Shown here: positions 63,911 to 64,000 of the stretch, in pieces
How the letters are laid out: each line of letters starts with the position of its first letter
Position numbering within the stretch: position 1 is the stretch's first letter
NCBI GenBank assembly: GCA_002748285.1
Contig: PDSA01000030.1
Span: forward strand, 43,655-107,654
Reading direction: 5' to 3'
Length of the DNA stretch: 64,000 bases
Origin: Rhodobacterales bacterium
GTDB taxonomy: Bacteria > Pseudomonadota > Alphaproteobacteria > Rhodobacterales > Rhodobacteraceae
Program-made: the position numbers and the translations under genes
The notes under the pieces: generated by a model
The model's input: only the letters and a program-made list of their open reading frames with translations
Told to the model about the DNA's origin: nothing
The model's database searches: none

Positions 63911-64000
63911 GGAGACGTGGCCGAGTGGTCGAAGGCGCTCCCCTGCTAAGGGAGTAGGCGGGAAACCGTCTCGAGGGTTCGAATCCCTTCGTCTCCGCCA
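63911..64000 (+). tRNA. tRNA-Ser (anticodon GCT)
   Basis: GGAGACG pairs with CGTCTCC at the acceptor; the anticodon arm CTCCC-CTGCTAA-GGGAG carries GCT; a long variable arm (TAGGCGGGAAACCGTCT) marks it as a class II tRNA. CCA is encoded and ends exactly at the window edge. Confidence 0.95.

Noticed and set aside
1..64000. CRISPR arrays
   Set aside because: No regularly spaced direct repeats of 24-40 bases and no cas-like genes were seen.

Overview
The window reads as chromosome of a marine-type alphaproteobacterium of the Rhodobacteraceae (Roseobacter-like). The evidence is the fabI-fabB-fabA cluster divergent from irr, the dnaG-rpoD pair, a 650-residue sigma-70, an NAD-type glutamate dehydrogenase, several CxxC-poor small proteins typical of this family, and GC-rich coding bias. 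Assignments rest on reading translated sequence by eye; no database search was possible.

Layout. 1-10.5 kb is core chromosome: a 217-bp element with inverted-repeat ends, fatty-acid genes (fabI, fabB, fabA), irr, gatC-gatA, an excalibur lipoprotein, an AmpD-like amidase, rnpB, rpmG, two Fe-S assembly genes, tgt and a drug/metabolite exporter. 10.54-23.92 kb is an integrated element of about 13.3 kb sitting inside a tRNA-Val(UAC) gene: the 5' part of the tRNA lies at its left edge and the 3' part at its right edge, and neither edge rebuilds a complete tRNA. The element carries a run of short overlapping unknown genes (one like a phage small terminase), a 936-residue primase-helicase, a repeat-rich stretch that could be an origin, a serine recombinase with a dyad site, four small exported proteins, a gene broken by two in-frame stops, and a tyrosine integrase at the right end. 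It has no capsid, tail or conjugation genes that I can see, so it resembles a phage satellite or a small integrative element.

24-35 kb returns to core genes: tRNA-Asp, three Tad-type pseudopilin genes, glutamate dehydrogenase, a dapA-like remnant, dnaG, rpoD and a hydrolase. 35-45 kb holds housekeeping and metabolic genes (M48 protease, RluE-like synthase, nitroreductase, methylmalonyl-CoA epimerase, hpt, coq10-like). 41.4-47.6 kb is an iron region: an imelysin / di-haem oxidoreductase / imelysin / DUF1513 operon and a hemP operon, each preceded by a TGA-N9-TCA motif like the RirA/IRO box. 47.8-64 kb holds trpE, ppiD, a Hint-domain protein, rpsD, an iron ABC permease, a Na/phosphate cotransporter next to ppk2, a MATE pump, a rhomboid protease, a GFA protein, an AEC transporter and tRNA-Ser at the very end.

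The points most worth a second look are the split tRNA-Val with its unusual element, the about 55-codon in-frame deletion in gatA, the two-stop gene inside the element, and short repeats shared between distant intergenic sites.
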